From Musa acuminata AAA Group (taxonomy: Eukaryota; Streptophyta; Magnoliopsida; Zingiberales; Musaceae), in contig NC_088357.1 in assembly GCF_036884655.1 (NCBI RefSeq), positions 46,862,001 through 46,926,000 of the forward strand: a stretch of DNA of 64,000 nt. The letters run 5' to 3'. The notes under the pieces are model-generated. The model worked only from the letters and a program-made list of their open reading frames with translations. It searched no databases and had not been told where the DNA came from. Position 1 is the stretch's first letter; every line of letters begins with the position of its first letter. Both the position numbers and the translations under genes were made by a program. This document shows positions 49,237 to 63,800 of this stretch, piece by piece.

Positions 49237-51561
49237 TTGGAGAAGGTCAGCATCACCTCTATCGTCGCCTCAAGAAGTCAAGACGAAGAACAATTGGTAG
49301 AAAAAAACCATCGTGGACGTCAAGACTCGAGACTCGATTGTTCTAACACCCCCACAGAATGTCCTTACAATGATTGGCAATCAAATTAACATTCCACACA
49401 ATATCTACTTTGGTGCCACATGCATGACTTAGTATTTTATCTATTGGGCTAATCATTTGTTAAAGAATAGATCAAAATTTAAATTTTTTTGAGAATTCGG
49501 TCAAAAACTTAACTAATTGAATCTAAATCTAGTCAAATAGTTAAAATACAGTAATAATCAAGTTTGATCAACTTATTTGATTATAATAATTTAAATTAAT
49601 CAATTTTATAATTGAGGTTACAAATTTAAAAATTTTAATTTACGAAGGATAAAACTATAATTATATTAGGATATACGAAAAAAATATTTTATTTATGAAG
49701 AATAAAATTATCAAAAGAACATAGTTAGAATTAAAAACTTTTATAAGAACAAACCTAAAATTTTAAAAATTTACCCTCATAGTTGTAGCTAGTTTCATCG
49801 GGCCCATGCATGTGGGTCAATGATGCAGTGATTGCCCATTGTTTACGTGCTACCTACCACCCATGCTTGTAATGGGGCGATTGTCCTCATGTAGTCGATC
49901 GAAGACCACACCGACGGAATGCCTCCGTGGTGCACTGCTAACCGAGCATCGCCAATGAATCGTCCCACTGCGTAGCCATGCACATGCGCTGACCGACAAC
50001 CCCCATAGTCATCATGGTACGCGGTTATACCCGCACATCCTATTGTACAGCCATTAGGAGCCATTAGGAACCATGACCTTCAGCATTCAATTGATATTAG
50101 TCATAACCAGCAAGCTCTGCCATAGTCGTATTGCTGCAACTGCCACTAGTAGCGAAACTGTTGTAGGCGCCAAACGTAGTGGTACTACTACAGTCATCAC
50201 ACCCTATGGTGCTTCCACTAGGTACACAGCTACTACTAGCGATTACTTAATGATACTGTTATCAATAGTAAACTGTCAATCGTGATCCATCAATCAAGCA
50301 CGAGGAACCTCACATTGCATAGAAGCAGATGATAGGACAAACTAGATAAAACAACAAATCAACACTATATGTGAATTGTTCATGCATTGTAAATAAAAAT
50401 CAAATAACACCTATTTACAAGCAAAATATATTAACAAATAGATCTAAAGTATTTGATTTTACAAACATGGCTTTGATACCCATCGTAAGTATAAAAACCA
50501 TCATTATGCTACTATTATACGAAAAACCTTAATGTTAAAATTTAAAATCAAATAATAATATATTAAATTTATAATGTATACCTTTCGATATCATTTAGAA
50601 AGTTTTTATCTGATTTGTGGGTGAACCATCATTAAATCCGAAAGTTATAGCAATGTCGATAAAGAGAACTAGATTCGTCTTCTTCTCTTCTCCTATCCTT
50701 CATAAGACCGCTATGAGTGATGGATTTAAAGATTAAAAGAGATTGAGAATAGATCGGTAATCTCAACAACTAGTTGTATTGGTTGTACTCATCCCTATAA
50801 GGTCATGTTCTTTTATAGGTGAGAACAGAGAGTTTATGATAAGTAATTAGGAGAGTCCCTTCCATCAATATCATCCTTTAAGGAATCCTATCATAATTAG
50901 ACTTTCTTTCTATTGAACAATAATCATAATTAAAATCTAATCATATTCATTATATATTTTACCTAATTAGATAGGATCACATAATCTAATAGGACAATAT
51001 CATTAAAGGATCATTTTTACGGGGATGTCACGTATCAAGATGGCAAATTCTACTGCTTAACAAATAAGTGAAGTCCCTTTTAATCTACGTAAAGTTCTAC
51101 CCATTGTGACGGTGTTGTGAGGTGGTTATCAATTTGTATTCCCTACTTTGACTACTTACGAGACTCCATCATTGATTATAGGTATAAAAGCTTAGCATGC
51201 TCGGGCACACGGGAGTTGTTCCTGATTGCTGATTGTGAGGAATAGAAACAACTTAGTATCAAACTACATAAATCCGCATGGACTAAATCCTTCCATCGTT
51301 ATGAGGGTTACTCTTGGGTCTAACTTTTACTGGGCTAATGCGAATGACTTGGGGGGCATGTCGAGGATTTAGGAGGACTACAAGGAGAGACTATCTATCT
51401 TCTTCATTGATTACCAAATGAGCAAGCACATGGATATGGATACTTATTTTGTTGGTTTCTTCGTCGTGAAACAAAAAAGGAAGATGCAATTTGCAGCACC
51501 AACACCAAAATATCACCAACAACTTGAAAGACCCATTTGCTTCACATCCTCAATGCAGTGA
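49237..51561 (+). pseudogene. F-box/DUF295 pseudogene, copy 2
   Basis: Same as 25599-27923: start lost (TTG), centre replaced by the foreign insert (49448-51003), internal stops, terminal tga at 51559-51561. Confidence 0.85.
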
Positions 51562-54500
51562 ATACAAAATAAGTAGATCCATTACAGTTATTAACCTATT
51601 TTGATTACCTTTGAACAATCAACACTGAATGAAGAAATATATTTTAGTAATCTTCGAATGGTAAGCACTAATATACATCATCTTATTTTTAAATATTTAA
51701 AAAGACTATCTTCGTGACTCAAACCCTAATCTCTCCGATCGTAAAGGAACAACAGTAATATTGTACCAAGGTTAATGTTTTTTGTGCTATACTTGGAACA
51801 AAAAGAAGTTTCTCTTTATTTTCTGAATTTGCATCTGTTTGATCCACGTTAGAAGATAGAAGGGAAATGATATGGTCCTGCTTCAATTATCAAATCATAG
51901 ATACAACACATTGCAATTGGTTTTGCTGTATGGGGAGGCAACATAAAGACACATATGGATCACTGACCCGTTCTGCTCAGAAGCAGTCGATGCCTTTTGC
52001 TCCTCTCAAAAGTATGTTTTTTTGATAGATTTCTGTATGTTCTTACCACACATCATTAATTATTCCAATGACTACACAACCCTTGGAGTCTTATTTGGTG
52101 AGATTAGTAACAGGAAAGAAATGATGAGATCTATCTTGTCTTTATATACTTATTATCATGCCATTTTATTTGGAAAAACCACTGGCAATCATCATTGGAA
52201 TTATTTCGACTCTTAGCAATTTATGTGTCAAATAGCTACATTTTCATTTAACTCTGGTTATCCATCCTAGTGCTACAGGAAAAAAAAAAAAAAGATACAT
52301 ATATCTTCAAACTTACCTCAGAAATTATAGCATAGAATTGAAATGAAAACTTGCATAACATATCGAATCCGAGAAATGGATGACTAAAATGCCGGGTTGC
52401 AAAAATGAAAAACTATACTGTGGCTTTATGACTCAAATTTTGGAGAATCCATTGAAGCATCAAGAGAGAGACTTTGATTGAGGTCTCTTCAAATATTGTA
52501 AGTTGAAAGATGATCAGGTCATTGAAAATATAGATAAGTAGATTAGAGACTTGATTGATCGATCTAATTTAATTTGTCTTTAGAAACATGTAAATCCAAG
52601 TTGACAATTTTGAATTCAGAATGTTCTTGGATGGGTTTCTTTGTGCTATACCAACTAGCATGAACAATATATTGAGTAAATCAGACAAATTGAGTATGAT
52701 AGTATGAACATATCTTATATAGTGTGAACATCACCCGAACATGGGTGAAAACATCTTATATTCATTGAGTTGATTCAACCCGGTCCACTTCTCCAGAGTT
52801 GTCATGTTTAAGAATTAGAATCTTGCAATGGTTTGTCATTCTCTATAGGTGATTTGAGAAATGTTTTATCTTATTATGATGCATTGGGTTCGGTCGATTC
52901 TAAGATTAAGTTAACTTGAAGACGAGCCGAAGGTATAGTCGACTTGAAGACAGGTCGAACTTAGATATGATCGGCTTAAATATGTGATGGACTTAAGGAT
53001 GTGATCGTCTCAAAGGATATAAACGATAGAAAGTCACAATCGACTAGAAGATGTGACCGAGTTGAAGTTATGAAATATTTGAGAGACACGACCAAGTTGA
53101 AGAAACAATCAATTTAGAGAAGTCGGTGTTGATATCAGTAATGGTACTAAGGGGAGTTTGTGAGTGAATTAGTTCTAGTATAAATTTGACAATCTTCAAA
53201 GTATGCGAAAGTGAGGTGCACAAATAGAAGATAGACACACCAATTTATAGTGATCAAGATTTTGTGCCCTATGTCGACATCAAGCTTTCACTATTTATCT
53301 TGTTTCCAATATGTGAATATCAATTATCACTTACAACTTTTTCTTCTTCAAAACTTAGACGTTTTAGACTTGGAACACTCAAGCTTTTACAAATGTTTTG
53401 ACACCTTCCATGACATAGCAAGCCTAATAAAACTCAAAGCAAGTTTTTAGGAGAAGATTTTCAACACTTGAAGAGATCAACGAACTTTTTTTTTTTGCCA
53501 ATCTAAAAAGGATATTTATAGGCGCAAGAAACCCTAAAAACCTATAAGAATAAAAGGGTAAGATACTCTTTACCATTGTCATATTAGGCAGTATCACTAT
53601 CGACATGAGTGGTGCCACTACTTGGCCTAACTGTCACTACTTGCCCTAGCAGTGTTATCGCTTGAGCCTATATTAGCTTAGTACAAAGTCCAAAAGCCTT
53701 TTGGTTCCAACCCAATAATAATATATTTTAGCCTAATGACTCGACATTCAATCCTTTTTGTACGTGACTAACCCTTCAGCACAATAATAGAAACTCGATT
53801 GGCTTATCATATGAACTTCTGATTTATTTGACTCATAGATCTATCCTTCGACTCAACAACCTCATCCTCCACAATGTATGCACCTTTAGTTATTTATGGA
53901 CATCTTTGTTATTTATATTTTTATTCCAAATTTCAATTTTACAATTTAGGAATTATTTAAGGAAACTCACTAGGTGTTGGAATTTGAGTATCTGATGTTG
54001 CAAATCATACTTATTACAACAATCTCTATGTTTAATGTTATAATTGTTTTACAATTTTGGTTGTCTGCAAAGCTCGCTTTTTATATAATCTGACTATTCC
54101 AAATCTCAATTATGTTATGATTTTGCAGAAGTGTGATTGGTTCTGAACTAATTCACATTGAAAACTGTATTGGAATCAGCTTACCAAATCATCGAAAGAA
54201 ACCAAGAGGTTGAAAAGAACTGAATTCAACAGTTCCCTGATTGAATAATGGTTTCCCGGTTTGCATGGGATTTGAGTTAATGAAATATATCCTAATTTTC
54301 CCAAGTTGATCCCGAATCCATCTGAAGTTGGCAATAATCCTAAAGAATCATAGATAGATCATTTAGCCCAATAATGGTAAAACATCATTATTTCATCCAT
54401 AAAGATGACTATATTTATCTTTTGACCCGAATGATCTCAAAATCTTTTTCTAAACACAAATGGCACAACTCCTAGCTCAAAAACTTATCTAAAAGGACTC

Positions 54501-55345
54501 AATAAAAGTCAAGAATTCATAGCTACTTTATGGGTCCCATATCACTTAATTTTTGATATTTAGGGGGTTCATGGGATCTATAACTCATAAATGAGTATAT
54601 AATTGGGATTGATAAAGTTTTTTCCTCTACAAATAACTCCTTTCTTTCATTTTAATTTTTCTTATTTTGCTATATTAAATTATATATTATTATTTTTAAG
54701 GTGAATTAACAACACCTGATGAAAAAAATATGGTATCACAATTAATCTCACATAAAAAAATAAATTAAAATTAAAATTAATTTATAAGTGTCTAATGAGT
54801 GTACAACTATTAACTTCGACTAAGTATTTTTAGTCGATTTAGATTCAGTGAAATTAAAAGACTAGTTATCCTATCGTGATAATTGATATTAGAATCGGAT
54901 TGACAATGACTTTATATGGTGAAAAAATTACTTTGTAGTGTTGACTTCACATGCATCATACTATAGTTTTGTGGATGTACATATCATTTGTAACAGTGGT
55001 AACCAAAGGTTAATGAAGCTCCAACCAATGCAAGGATAGTGAAAATTAAATTTCTATAATGCTTATGCTTGGACTTAATTTGTAATTGTAATTCATGAAT
55101 GGTCTAAAGCTTTCCCTCAGAGTTAGGAGAAGACTTCTTCAGGAGCCAAAAATATAGGCGATTAAAATGGCTAAACAAAAGTACAGATCGACATCTTGTT
55201 ACAAAGAGGACCGAGTCACAAGGAAATGGGAAACGATCGTCTACATCTTGTTTCAAACAGGACCAAGTCACAAGGAAATGGAACCCATGCATGGCCTCTG
55301 GTTTGCTTGCTTTATCCATTCTCTTCCCCCCCCTCCCTCCCTCCC
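51562..55345. other. Spacer between pseudogene and PME, copy 2
   Basis: Duplicate of 27924-31707, including the repeat-like stretch at about 52838-53788. No gene. Confidence 0.5.
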
Positions 55346-55353
55346 TATATAAA
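55346..55353 (+). promoter_or_regulatory. TATA box of PME copy 2
   Basis: TATATAAA, duplicate of 31708-31715, 136 bp before the ATG at 55489. The visible upstream sequence is the same as for copy 1, so both genes would be regulated alike. Confidence 0.65.
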
Positions 55354-55488
55354 CACCCCCCTCCGTTCATCCCTAGTCGGCCTATCACATCAGGAGCCAG
55401 GGCTCCAAAATAAACATCCTCCTTTCACTCCTTTGTATCGCCAATTTGATGCACAGGCCTATCTCGGAATAAAAGAATAAAAGAGAAG

Positions 55489-57269
55489 ATGTCGAAGGCC
55501 ATCTTCGGTGCTGTCTCGGCGGTCCTCCTCGTGGCCGCGGTGATCGGAGTGGTAGCAACTGTTGTGAGTTCGAATCATAAGACCGATGCTTCTGAGGGTG
55601 ATGGTTCACTTACCACCACGTCCAAGTCCGTCTCGGCCTTCTGCGCCAAAACTGACTACCAAGCCGACTGTGAACGCACCATTGGTTCTGCCATCAATGG
55701 CTCTTCCTCCCCCAAGGAAGTCATCCAAGCTTCTTTTCAGGCGGCCATTGACGAAATCCAAGCTGCCTTCCACCTGTCCAACAACGTAAGTTTGAAGGCG
55801 AATGACCCGATGAACAAGGCTGCGTTCAACATTTGCCGGCAGCTCCTCGAGGATGCCGATGAGGAGCTCAATGCTGCCTTCTCGGAGACTCATGACCTTC
55901 AGGGTCTGGCGAGGAGGACCGATGACATCAAGACATGGCTCTCGGCCGTCATCTCCTACCAGCAGACCTGTCTCGATGGCATCACCGAACCGGAGCTCCA
56001 GTCCACCATGAAGGACGGTCTAAGCACGGCCACAAAGGTCACCAGCAATGCCATTGCCATTGTCGATGAGCTTAGTTCATTATTAAAGTCCTTCAAGATC
56101 CCGATTAACATAACCATGGGCAGTCGACGCTTACTGGTCGATGAGCAAGGGTACCCTTCGTGGTTCTCGGGCCATGACAGGAAGCTCCTGGCTGCCCATG
56201 CGCGAGGCCAGCTGACCCCTAATGTGGTGGTGGCTAAGGATGGGAGTGGAAAGTTCAAGACGATCAACGATGCCGTTAATGCCATGCCAAAGGATTACTC
56301 TGGGCGGTACGTGATCTACGTGAAGGCTGGGGTCTACAAGGAGAATGTCATCGTTGGCAAGGATAAGGTGAACGTCCTCATGTACGGTGATGGATCAAGG
56401 AAGACAGTCGTGACCGGGAGCAAGAACTACGTCGATGGCGTGCAAACTGTTGATACCGCGACCTTCGGTTTGTGCTTTCCTTACTTTCCCATGTTATATA
56501 TGCTTCTACTTTACTACTGCACTACTGCAATAGTATAGAGCAGAAGGAAAGCTCATGTTACTGGCATTCCCCAGCTGCCCTCGGACAAGGCTTTATCGCC
56601 AAGTCAATGGGGTTCAGCAACACGGCCGGAGCAGAGAAGCACCAAGCTGTGGCGCTCCGCGTGCAGTCGGACATGTCAGCCTTCTTCAACTGCAGGATGG
56701 ATGCGTACCAAGACACCTTATACGTGCAGGCCCACCGACAATTCTACCGCAACTGCGTCGTCTCCGGGACGATTGACTTCATCTTCGGCGACTCCTCCAC
56801 CATCCTTCAGAACTGCCTCCTGGTGATGCGACGCCCGATGGACAACCAGCAGAACATCTTAACGGCTCATGGGCGATCTCAGGCGAAGGAGACCACCGCG
56901 CTGGTGATCCAGAACTGCCGCATCGTCCCGGACAAGTCCTTGTTCCCGGAGAGGTTGAAGTTCCGCAACTACCTTGGCCGGCCATGGAAGGCATACTCGA
57001 GGACCATCGTCATGGAATCTACCATCGGAGACCTGATCCAGCCTGAGGGTTGGATGCCGTGGGACGGAGCAAATTTCCTTGACACGTTGTACTACGCCGA
57101 GTACAACAACCGTGGGCCCGGTGCCGGAACCAGCGGCAGGGTGAACTGGCCTGGATACCATGTTATCGGCAGGACCGAGGCACAGAAGTACACGGTGGAG
57201 TCCTTGATCCAAGGTTCCAAGTGGATCAAGTTCTCCAACATACGCTACTTTGGTGGCCTTAAATTTTGA
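55489..57269 (+). CDS. Type-I pectin methylesterase, copy 2
   Basis: Exons 55489-56467 and 56575-57269. The 557-residue product is identical to that of the gene at 31851-33631, with signal anchor, PMEI pro-domain, RRLL/RKLL processing sites and the full catalytic set. No sign of divergence in coding sequence, intron or upstream region. If the duplication is real, this is a dose-doubling copy; if it is an assembly artefact, this is the same gene written twice. Confidence 0.93.
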
Positions 57270-57672
57270 GATCCGAGATCCATGGGAGGTTAGTGTGGAG
57301 TGAGCAACCATGTGGAGTTGGAAAGATGAGATTGAGAGGTGGGATTGAGGCTCCTTGCTTATGTATTGACCTGTGATATGGCCATTTTAATCGAACACTT
57401 CGTTCCAGGGTTGATTTGATTCCAAGACACATGTTCCTGCTGCATTCATCCAACTCTAACCTTAATCTCTGATTGAAAAGCTTCCATTATTCCATAGCTA
57501 ATGGGCTGCATAATCAAATTCAAAATAATACTGACAGATACAGTATTTGAGCAGGTGTGTTCTTGTGCTAAGTAGACGAAGTTGCGAATTCCAATTCTTT
57601 GGTAAGTCCACTTGGAAGCGGAGAATATTTGTAGCATGAAATACCATTGAACCTCCTTCACCCTCTCCTGAG
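57270..57672. other. 3' flank of PME copy 2
   Basis: Duplicate of 33632-34034; no gene. Confidence 0.45.
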
Positions 57673-57898
57673 GATCTGCAAGGAAACAGGGATATACGAT
57701 CTCCCTAGGTAACACAATCTCTATACGCAGTTTTGTGTTTTGCGGATTTTGCGCACCAATTTTCGCACGACGACGAACATCTTTTTGCGAATCGGGGATT
57801 TTTGTTTTCTTGTTCTTCCGCTGCGCATATGATGTCGCCCCCCATGATTTCCCTACAGTGGTATCAGAGCAGATCCACTAACAAAACCATTGTCTCAG
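57673..57898 (+). mobile_element. Copia-type LTR 3' end with primer-binding site, copy 2
   Basis: Duplicate of 34035-34260; TGGTATCAGAGC at 57859-57870. Confidence 0.7.
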
Positions 57899-58027
57899 AT
57901 TATGACTTGATACATAATCTTTTTGCTTATTATATTTTTGGCGTAAGGAATCAAATCAGAAAAACTACAATTAACCTTCTTATTATATAAAGGAGGAAAG
58001 GCACAATGAGATCACTCCATCAGACAA

Positions 58028-58426
58028 CTAAACGCCGGATTCAAAAGCATCATTAGTGGGACTCGCCATGTCCTGGCTCTGCACGCGACGCATCTTGAGG
58101 GAGGGTGACTTCTGGCTGTCCTTCTGTGACGATAACGAGTGCTCATCTAGTCGTATAAAGCTGTAGGCCAAAGCCCCTGCTACTGTGCCCACGGGCGGGC
58201 CAACGAAGTACACCCACAGCGAGTCAAACTTATTGCTTGCCAACGCCGGTCCCAGCGTCCTTGCTGGATTCATTGACCCTCCCGAGATGGGCCTGCAGGT
58301 GTAGAGATACCTTCTCGATTATGTGTCATTACCATATATTTTGGCTATCTTAAAAGCCTATACTTCTCTATTCCTAGAAATTTCACGGCTTACATAATCG
58401 CTGCTGCTTCTAATGAAATTGTATAA

Positions 58427-58495
<69 letters not shown>

Positions 58496-60781
58496 TATGT
58501 ATGAATGTATATGAAAATTAGATATCTTAATTTACCCCGCTAAGATGGAGGTGATGCAAACTGCTGAGCCAACTGCGAGGCCTGCTAACTCTCCTACCTG
58601 TGGTTGAGCAAAGGAAATGTGTTCAAGAGATCATCCAAGGGCACACGTAAGAAGGACGAACACTGAACTGCTAACGAGAATGAGGAAACTATATAGAGGG
58701 ACTTACGGCTTTTGTGTCCGTCGCTACCGCCGCGGTCACGAACATCATGTTGAAGGTCACTACGATCTCCGTCACCAAGGCTTTCGCGGCAGTGTGAGAC
58801 GGCGTCGTCGTCCCTAGATCATGAATGGGATCGAGCAGCTCACGTAGGATGTACGAGGCGGTCGTAGACCCTGCTATCTGAGCTAACATATAGAAGGGCA
58901 CCTGCAAGTGAAGATAGAAGCAAAGAAAGCTCTAATAAGTGACTTACTGCTCGAAGAGAAGACCAAAGAATTATATTTAACTTCAGATTGGTCTGTTCCT
59001 TCTGCAAGGGTTGCAATGCAAATAAAGAATGAATAATATCAAGAATTTACTAGGAATAGTTCCTATTTTTCACTGTCTCTTCCTAATCACGCCTATTTTG
59101 GACGCTTCTGTTCTCACGGTCAGAGTTACTGTCGTGCAAGGTTTTGCTGGAAGAATTGAGGAAGATGAAATTACTTTAATTCTATCTGTCACTAATTGGA
59201 GCTGCCAACTGTTCCACCATACTCCATTATTGCAACATACAACTCATCAAACTATTTTCGACCACCTCAAGTTGCATCAGTTGACTGTTCCATAGAATGA
59301 TGCAACCAGAGAACTATTGATAAAGGTATCCGCTCCCCAGTAGGCCTTAATTCATGCGTACATGTACAGAGGGGAAACGAGATTGTTTAGTTGGACATGA
59401 CATCTCACGGACAAGAACAACAATAAAGAACGTCTTCTCATCTATATCCTTCAACTCATTAGAGAATCTACCACCATCTTTCGGATGTCAGAGTTTTACT
59501 TATATGTGTCCTATTATATGTTTATGCATATAAAGAAATAACAAAAACAAGTTATTGGCGAATCTTAGCATGATATCGTTGATTAGATTCAACGCCCTAC
59601 ACTAGAGTTGATAGTATGGTTTTATAGTATAATGCAAAACTGGGATCCATTATATGAAATAAGTTTTATTGGCGAAGCTCAGGATAACATTATTCAGCAG
59701 GTTCAACTCTCTAAAGTTGGTAGATATTTTGTTTTATAGATCGATACCAAAGGGTCTTTTTCTCTGATTTGACGTCCTACTTAGCCCAGCTATGACTTCA
59801 TTATATAATCGTATAGGAAGATTAATATAGTAATTGACACAAGATAAACCTACGTACATCATAGATATTAGAATCTTTTGATGACTTGACTAATTTGGAG
59901 GTGATCATGTCGACATATGGAGTTAGAACAAATATGTCAAAACTTGTGACATCAAACAAAGCACTGAAAGGAAATTTTTAAAGCGAGTATAGGTGTGGTT
60001 CATCATATATTGTTATTTTACTTCCGCATGACATGAGAAGTATGCTATTTTACACAACACCTTCAAGGCTTTCAAGAAATGAAATCAGCATCTGCCACCC
60101 CTGCGACAATATGTGCATTGTGGTTTGCATGTATAGCTAATATGTTTGAGATCATATCAGAAACACTCTTGGAGCGATATTATCATGTATAGCGAGAAGT
60201 TCTCATTTTGTAAAGCGTATATAATTTGCAGGTAAGGGATACATAAGCTGTCTTTCGATCGGAAAAGGTTTTTATTTTTTGTTGTCGAGGTTCCTAATAT
60301 AGTGAGCAAGAAATGATTCACCTGTATCCATGGGAAATGCCGGGCGACGGCGAAGGCTAACGTGACTGCGGGGTTCATGTGCGCCCCGGAAATATGGCCA
60401 ACCGCATAGATCATCACAGTGACGATCAAGCCACCGGCGACCGATTGCCCTAATTGCGACACCACGCCCGGGTTGTTCTTGTTTAACGCACCAGCTCCGC
60501 AGGTCACGAACACAAGTAAAAATGTAGCTATCATCTCAGACACAACCTACAATCATGCATATGTGTGATACGTAGCATGGACAATAGAAGCCAAAGATGC
60601 AACGCTGAACTCAATACCTCACCTTTCTGGGAAGAAATGGTGGAAAGAGTTCCTTCAAATTTCTCCGACGATGGACTCTGGGGGGGTCGAAGTAGCTTGG
60701 GGTGGTCAACGTTTGAGCTGTGACGACGTCTATGTCATGGATTTCGTTGGAGTTGTTAGGCCTTACATGGGAAGAAGCCAT
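58028..60781 (-). CDS. NIP2: NIP2/Lsi1-type aquaporin, predicted silicic acid channel, copy 2
   Basis: Exons on the minus strand at 60781-60623, 60546-60322, 58901-58707, 58597-58536 and 58292-58028; the 301-residue product is the same as from 34390-37143, with G-S-G-R filter and 108-residue NPA spacing. Introns, including the (TA)n tract in intron 4, are also unchanged. The whole upstream region visible in copy 1 is present here too, so the copy should be expressed if it exists in the genome. Confidence 0.92.
58432..58488. repeat. (TA)n microsatellite in NIP2 intron 4, copy 2
   Basis: Same length as at 34794-34850. Confidence 0.95.
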
Positions 60782-60847
60782 CTCCAATCTCCAAACAAGT
60801 CCGGCAGCTCAGTTTATGCTTTGCGTTCTTCTTGGGCTGGGCAAGTA

Positions 60848-60853
60848 CTTATA
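60848..60853 (-). promoter_or_regulatory. TATA box of NIP2 copy 2
   Basis: TATAAG on the minus strand, 67 bp upstream of the ATG at 60781; duplicate of 37210-37215. Confidence 0.5.
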
Positions 60854-63800
60854 GAGGGAGCTGCAGGAGTTGATGATGATGGACAAAGGGTCGGCCATTT
60901 TTATAAACCTGCATGCTAATTATTTCGTAGCGGGGAGCTCAGCATGACGTCGGTCATGGGGAAGGGACTTCTGCTCCTGCCAGTTTCACTGTTCATCTTC
61001 TGATGAGGGGTGTCATCTGGTCTGACCTTTTCCATTAACGAGGTGACCGATTGCTTCCATCTCGGATGAACCCCATGTGAAGGGTGACAGTGAGTGGTAA
61101 ACCTACGTCTCCTTTTTGCATGCAGTCGGCTGAAGAAGTCCTTCATAAGCGTAAGCTTCCGCCTTTCCTAGTTTCTATCATCACCCGTTAACCTAACCCA
61201 CAGTGAGGGCCGCGTCACTTGGGAACCAATAGTTCCATCAGCTACCCCTCTCTATCCATGTCCCTCCAATTGAGACCATCATGTTCTCATTTTTGACCCA
61301 ATACTTATTTTAATTACTAATTGTTAAAAAGAGATTAATATTGATAGGATTGGATGGACATATATTGATTTTAGCTTATAATTTAATAGATTAAAAGTTT
61401 AGATTAAATTGATGTATCTAACACTAGTTATGATATATTAACCTAATTCATGTCAATTTGATTCAATTGTGTCGATTGCTAAGTAGCCAATCATTTATCC
61501 TTCAAGATAATTATTATGACTTTTAATTCTATGTCTGACTAAATCGAGATCGAAAAACAAAAGGGATTAAAATATTCTTGCTGTTCTTAAGATTCCACAA
61601 TGCTTTCTGAGATTTATCAATGATTTAAAATGCAAATCATATCAAATAGGCGATTGGCTACAATTTAAAATGCAAATCATCAAGAATCACCTAATCTAAC
61701 ATCCATATATTTATCAATAATAGCAAAAGTCCAAAGGTTCAAGAACAAATTTGGTGACTCATCTACCTAATACGTTAGTTCATCCTCAATAGCGGAATTC
61801 AATCTCTTCTATAGTCTAATAGCTTGATGGCAAAGGTTATTCCATTCCTTGCAAGGCGTAAGGGAAAAGATATTGACATCATTTTTTTCATAGGTTGATT
61901 TCCCATTGAAAGTTTCTATGGGTGATGGATCGTACGGTCAAGTGGTGCTCAAAATAATAGCTCGAAAGAATGACGCCTGCATTGCCTAACCACAACTTTG
62001 ATTGGCCATTCTATTTTCCTTTTATATATATATTTTTTTTTGCACGCTTGACATGCCACAACTTTGATTGGTCCCAATGAGCGACTCCAGAGTTGACTAA
62101 CCACAACTCCGACATGATTCAGATAAAGTTACATATATACATATATTTATGTATACCCTCCAAAGTTGATGATGTCCTATTTGCTTCTCTAAATATCATT
62201 ATAGTTTATCTACGTACATAATTGATCAATTGATATTGATATCCGTCAAAACAAATGGGAGATGTGAGAGGATAAATAATTGGTGAAAATAAAATAATGA
62301 GGAATAGCTTATGCAGCTAAAAATTTATTTGAATTTATTAATGTTCATGATTAATAGTAGTTATCTTGAATTTATTGATTGGATGTTAACTAGAATGACA
62401 TGTAAAAAATAGATTTTAAATATGTCATTTTAAAAGTTCACTCCTCATATATGGGACATCGAGTCTACGTTACAGGTCCCCCATCGAGACTTAATAGTAT
62501 TACAATACATCATAGTTGTTTAGCGCGTTCGAGGGTTCAGAACTAACTAGGGTTTAGATTTAATATAAATCTAATGTTGGGAGACTAGGATATTCGATGA
62601 AGAGTCTTGCAAAAACTATATCAAAGCATATCAGACAAAAGCCTTTATAATACTTAAATTAGTAGGGTCAGAGGATTTGGAAAGTAGAGATATGTAGCCA
62701 ACTTAAGTTGTTCCAAAAAGAACTAAGAGCGCACCTATAGCCCTTTTATAATGAGTTCAAGTAACATTAGAGTTAATTGAGAGGTTAATATGTGAGACAA
62801 TTGTATAGAATCATCCAATCGTGGAGAAGTTTGTATTACTATACAAAGAGTTTGGACTATGTATGAGGTTGACTAGATGTTCTAAGTGATTTCTAGTCGG
62901 TGTTGACATGGAGAAATCATTCGATCAATGTGCAATGACTTCCTTGCCGAATTAAATTGACAATGAAATGTAACATCGAGAGGTCGAGCGGATGAGGATG
63001 TTCTCGTTCGTGTCTATGCCTATCAAAGGATAATTAGGTTGTCCGGCCGTCGACAACGCCAATCAAGTAACAACATGCTCGCAGACATGAACATTGAATG
63101 AATGATGCTGACTTATTTTCCATCGACCTCATTGCTTCTTCATCCCTTTGCAGTTAAACAACAGTCGATCTAACCCTAGTCACCAAAATATTAAACCAGC
63201 CCATATCATGACAACCGAAGCTGTGTACTTTGGATATCCTTGCTCGGTCTCATCGGATTGTCGATTGAGAAGATGATCTCATACTCTCTGACATGAGCTT
63301 CTTATCCCGAAAGACTTCTTCCTACTCCAAAACTATCTTTGATTATGGGTCTTCAAACTTGTTTCTAGCAGCAGATATTTTGATTTGTTATCGATGTTTC
63401 ACTGTCGCAACACATCATGAAAATAGGTTAGGTTATCTCAGTCTCTCGAGTGAAGAAGATCAAAGTGTACTTTAATGACAGTGAACCCCAACTTAGCAAT
63501 TATCAATCTTTTGCGGTGGAGGCAGACATGCATGCAATGACATATCCGACGTAAAATAAATGATCTGCCAAAGTCCAACCACTAAAAGTAAAAGGGTATG
63601 TAATATTTCAATCTTGCAGTATCTTTCTGTCAGCATGTTTGAAATAGAGTGAATCCTCGGAAGGTCAAATCTTAGAGAGCTTTCCTTGGGACAAGCATCT
63701 CTGATCTACCCTCTCAATATCTGATTCCATAATGTGTTACATGACACATCATATCTTGGGAGAGTTAACTAATCCAAACATCACAATAATCCAATCCGTC

